From positions 1 through 64,000 of the forward strand of contig NZ_JAIOAA010000019.1 of assembly GCF_019890675.1 (NCBI RefSeq): a stretch of DNA of 64,000 nt, given 5' to 3'. The stretch's first letter is position 1. Every line of letters begins with the position of its first letter. The notes below the pieces were generated by a model. It was not told the origin of the DNA and did no database searches. It saw only the letters and a list, made by a program, of their open reading frames with translations. Position numbers and translations under genes: made by a program. The DNA is from Micromonospora sp. PLK6-60. GTDB taxonomy: Bacteria > Actinomycetota > Actinomycetes > Mycobacteriales > Micromonosporaceae. Below are positions 62,291 to 64,000 of the stretch, in pieces.

Positions 62291-62785
62291 CTAACCGAGC
62301 AAGCCTACCAGCTCGTCCACCACCCGACCGGTCAGGTCGTGGGTCAGCGTGTGTTCCGCCGCGTCGGTGACGGCCGGGTCGGCCCGGTGCCCGGGCGGGA
62401 CGAGCAGGACCAGGCGTACGCCCGGCAGGCCCGCGCGGACCGCGAGCGCCCCGGGCAGGTCGAGCGGGAGCAGCACCGGCGTGCCGGCGGCCAGCCGGGC
62501 CCGCAACGGTTCGCGGGGAACCCCGCGGCGGTACGCCCCGAACCGGGTCCACTCCAGCAGCTGCTCGGTGGCGATCATCCGGTCGAAGTCGGCCGGGGCG
62601 AGGAAGCACCGGTCGACGCCGTCCACCTCGCCGGGGTGGGGCGGCCGGGTGGTGGCCGGCACCGGCACCCACACGGCGGAAAGACGCGCCCGGACCAGTC
62701 CCACCACACCGTCCCGACCCGCACCTGACGGTCCGGTCAGGACGGTGAGCCGAGCCGCCGGGCGCGCCTCACCATCCGTGCTCAC
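62291..62785 (-). CDS. gmk: degenerate guanylate kinase homologue
   Basis: 164 residues, about 30 shorter than usual. The P-loop reads GPSGAGRDG: the essential Lys is Arg and the next Ser/Thr is Asp. GMP-binding tyrosines are replaced (VDGVDRCFLAP for VDYxF; FGAYRRGVP for GNYYGTP). The lid segment after RLVLLVPPG is missing. TTRPPHPGEVDGVD and LLEWTRFG still show descent from Gmk, and gene order (mihF-gmk-rpoZ) fits. Either it works with altered chemistry or another enzyme supplies GDP. The start codon is 62785 (ATG). Confidence 0.85.
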   Translation of the reverse strand: MSTDGEARPAARLTVLTGPSGAGRDGVVGLVRARLSAVWVPVPATTRPPHPGEVDGVDRCFLAPADFDRMIATEQLLEWTRFGAYRRGVPREPLRARLAAGTPVLLPLDLPGALAVRAGLPGVRLVLLVPPGHRADPAVTDAAEHTLTHDLTGRVVDELVGLLG

Positions 62786-62811
62786 TGCTTGTTTCTACAC
62801 GCCGCCGTGGT

Positions 62812-63129
62812 TCAGTTGGCGGCGAACTCGCCAAGCAGCGCCTTGCGCTGCTGCTCACCCAGGCCACGCAGCCGGCGGCTGTCAGCGATCTTCAGCTTCT
62901 CCATGATCTGGGTGGCGCGGATCTTGCCGATGCCCGGCATCGCCTGCAGGACGGCCGACACCTTGAGCTTGCCCACGACGTCGTCGGACTCGGCACGGTC
63001 CAGGACGGCGGCGAGGGTGATCTTGCCCTGCTTGAGCTCCTCCTTCAGCTCAGCACGGGCCTTGCGGATCTCCGCGGCCTTCTCCAGCGCGGCAGCGCGC
63101 TGCTCGGGGGTCAGTGACGGGAGCGGCAC
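62812..63129 (-). CDS. mihF: actinobacterial integration host factor (mIHF)
   Basis: 105-residue nucleoid protein, unrelated in sequence to proteobacterial IHF. The helix-two-turns-helix reads VLQAMPGIGKIRATQIMEKL, and basic helices at both ends bind DNA non-specifically. GTG 63129 has GAGGAG upstream. It lies between pyrF and gmk as in other actinobacteria. Confidence 0.97.
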   Translation of the reverse strand: MPLPSLTPEQRAAALEKAAEIRKARAELKEELKQGKITLAAVLDRAESDDVVGKLKVSAVLQAMPGIGKIRATQIMEKLKIADSRRLRGLGEQQRKALLGEFAAN

Positions 63130-63192
63130 CAGTTCTCCTCAGGTCCCTATCGCGACGGGCCGGACGCGCCGTCGCACTGTGAAACGTGGTGT

Positions 63193-63226
63193 CGCTGGCA
63201 ACCAAAGGGGTCCTTGGTTCCCAGCG
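63193..63226 (-). terminator. terminator hairpin after pyrF
   Basis: A near-perfect stem of about 15 pairs, CGCTGGCAACCAA / TTGGTTCCCAGCG, with a short loop, between the pyrF stop and mihF. Confidence 0.65.
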
Positions 63227-63303
63227 CGGGGAAAACTAGCGGTCATCGGCGCTTTCGGCAACGTGGGCACGCCATGATCAACAGAAAGTGACCGAGCCGT
63301 CAG

Positions 63304-64000
63304 TCAGTCAGGAGGGGTCAGGGCGGCCCGGCACTCGGCCAGCACCCGGTCCGCGGCGGCCCGCAGGGCCCCGGTCTCGGGCCCCGCGTTCAGCACCTCG
63401 CGGGAGTACGACGGCAGCACCCACGGCAGGGCGGAGCCGAACACCGTCCGCAGGTCCGCCGCGGTCGCGCCCTGGACGCCGAGGCCCGGGGCCAACAGCG
63501 GACCACCCACGGCGGAGAGGTCGTGACCCGTGTCGCCGATCGTGGCCCCGACCACCGCACCGATGCTGCCGAGCGGCTCGGCACCCCGGTTGAGCTGGGA
63601 AATCTCGTCGATGACGGCCTGCGCGACGGTGCGCCCGTCGGCCCGGCGGGCGTGCTGGACGGCCGCGCCCTCGGGATTGGAGGTGAGCGCGAGGACGAAG
63701 ACGCCGCCGCCGTGCGCGGCCGCGAGTTCGAACATCGGCGCCAGCGAGCCGACGCCGAGGTAAGGAGTGGCGGTCACCGCGTCGACGTACAGCGGGCTGG
63801 CCGGGTCGAGATACGCGGCGGCGTACGCGGCCACCGTGGAGCCGATGTCGCCGCGCTTGACGTCGAGCAGAACGAGCGAACCGGCATCGCGTAACTGTCG
63901 GATAGTTGACTCAAGAATTTCCACGCCTCGGGCGCCGAACCGCTCGAAAAAGGCCGACTGGGGCTTGACGACCGCGATCCGGTCACCGAGTGCATCCACG
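63304..64000 (-). CDS. pyrF: orotidine 5'-phosphate decarboxylase (type 2), partial
   Basis: Makes UMP from OMP, the last step of pyrimidine synthesis. The start lies beyond the right edge; 232 residues are visible. The catalytic block LLDVKRGDIGSTVAAYAAAY belongs to the longer PyrF type 2 group. VVKPQSAFFERFGARG, ATPYLGVGSL and APGLGVQGAT are family landmarks. The stop is followed by a long hairpin. Confidence 0.96.
   Translation of the reverse strand, partial: VDALGDRIAVVKPQSAFFERFGARGVEILESTIRQLRDAGSLVLLDVKRGDIGSTVAAYAAAYLDPASPLYVDAVTATPYLGVGSLAPMFELAAAHGGGVFVLALTSNPEGAAVQHARRADGRTVAQAVIDEISQLNRGAEPLGSIGAVVGATIGDTGHDLSAVGGPLLAPGLGVQGATAADLRTVFGSALPWVLPSYSREVLNAGPETGALRAAADRVLAECRAALTPPD

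Overview
The window is very high-GC actinobacterial DNA. GTG starts, ATGA/GTGA stop-start overlaps and leaderless promoters are common, and there is an actinobacterial IHF (mihF). The gene content and the chain pyrF-mihF-gmk-rpoZ-coaBC-metK-priA-def-fmt-rsmB fit a Micromonospora-like member of the Micromonosporaceae. This is inferred from gene content and order; no database search was run. The piece is chromosomal, and I see no tRNA, rRNA body, transposase, phage gene or CRISPR array.

Layout, left to right. 1-396: three tandem promoters on the minus strand that probably drive a ribosomal RNA operon just outside the left edge, downstream of tyrS. 1.8-7.5 kb: small enzymes, an NRAMP-like transporter coupled to two PRC-barrel proteins, a CNNM/CorC-type membrane protein and two acetyltransferase-like proteins. 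7.5-12.4 kb: pyruvate phosphate dikinase, a cyclic-nucleotide-domain protein and a tandem universal stress protein; two 14-base boxes there resemble DevR/DosR dormancy operators. 12.4-14.9 kb: a luciferase-like monooxygenase/flavin reductase pair and a 3-methyladenine glycosylase. 15.1-19.3 kb: a small secreted protein, then a three-domain adenylation/carrier/membrane-acyltransferase protein whose promoter carries an iron (DtxR/IdeR) box, then two small proteins. 19.4-23 kb: an arginase-like protein and two XRE/TPR regulators. 23.2-31.8 kb: the complete arginine operon argCJBDFRGH with promoter, two ARG boxes and a terminator. 31.9-38.3 kb: pheST, a SpoU methyltransferase and infC-rpmI-rplT. 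38.3-43.5 kb: hisEG with two membrane proteins, then a polar amino acid ABC importer. 43.5-44.2 kb: a gene-free block of tandem repeats around a 93-bp palindrome. 44.2-48.7 kb: the riboflavin operon ribD-ribE-pnuX-ribBA-ribH behind an FMN riboswitch. 48.8-64 kb: a GGDEF response regulator, rpe, a septum-type lipoprotein, rsmB-fmt-def, a P450, a kinase/ParB-like fusion, priA, metK, coaBC, rpoZ, a degenerate gmk, mihF and the start-truncated pyrF.

Most of the window is housekeeping metabolism with readable control: arginine (ARG boxes plus argR inside the operon), riboflavin (FMN riboswitch plus a vitamin importer), initiation factor IF3 (AUC start, long leader) and rRNA (tandem promoters). The least explained and most interesting items are four. 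First, the iron-controlled adenylation-carrier-acyltransferase fusion at 15.7 kb, which has the logic of a one-protein Dlt-like modification machine. Second, the pair of 58-bp palindromes at 6.27 and 31.87 kb whose arms differ but keep pairing. Third, the guanylate kinase homologue lacking its P-loop lysine and lid. Fourth, the kinase/ParB-like fusion.
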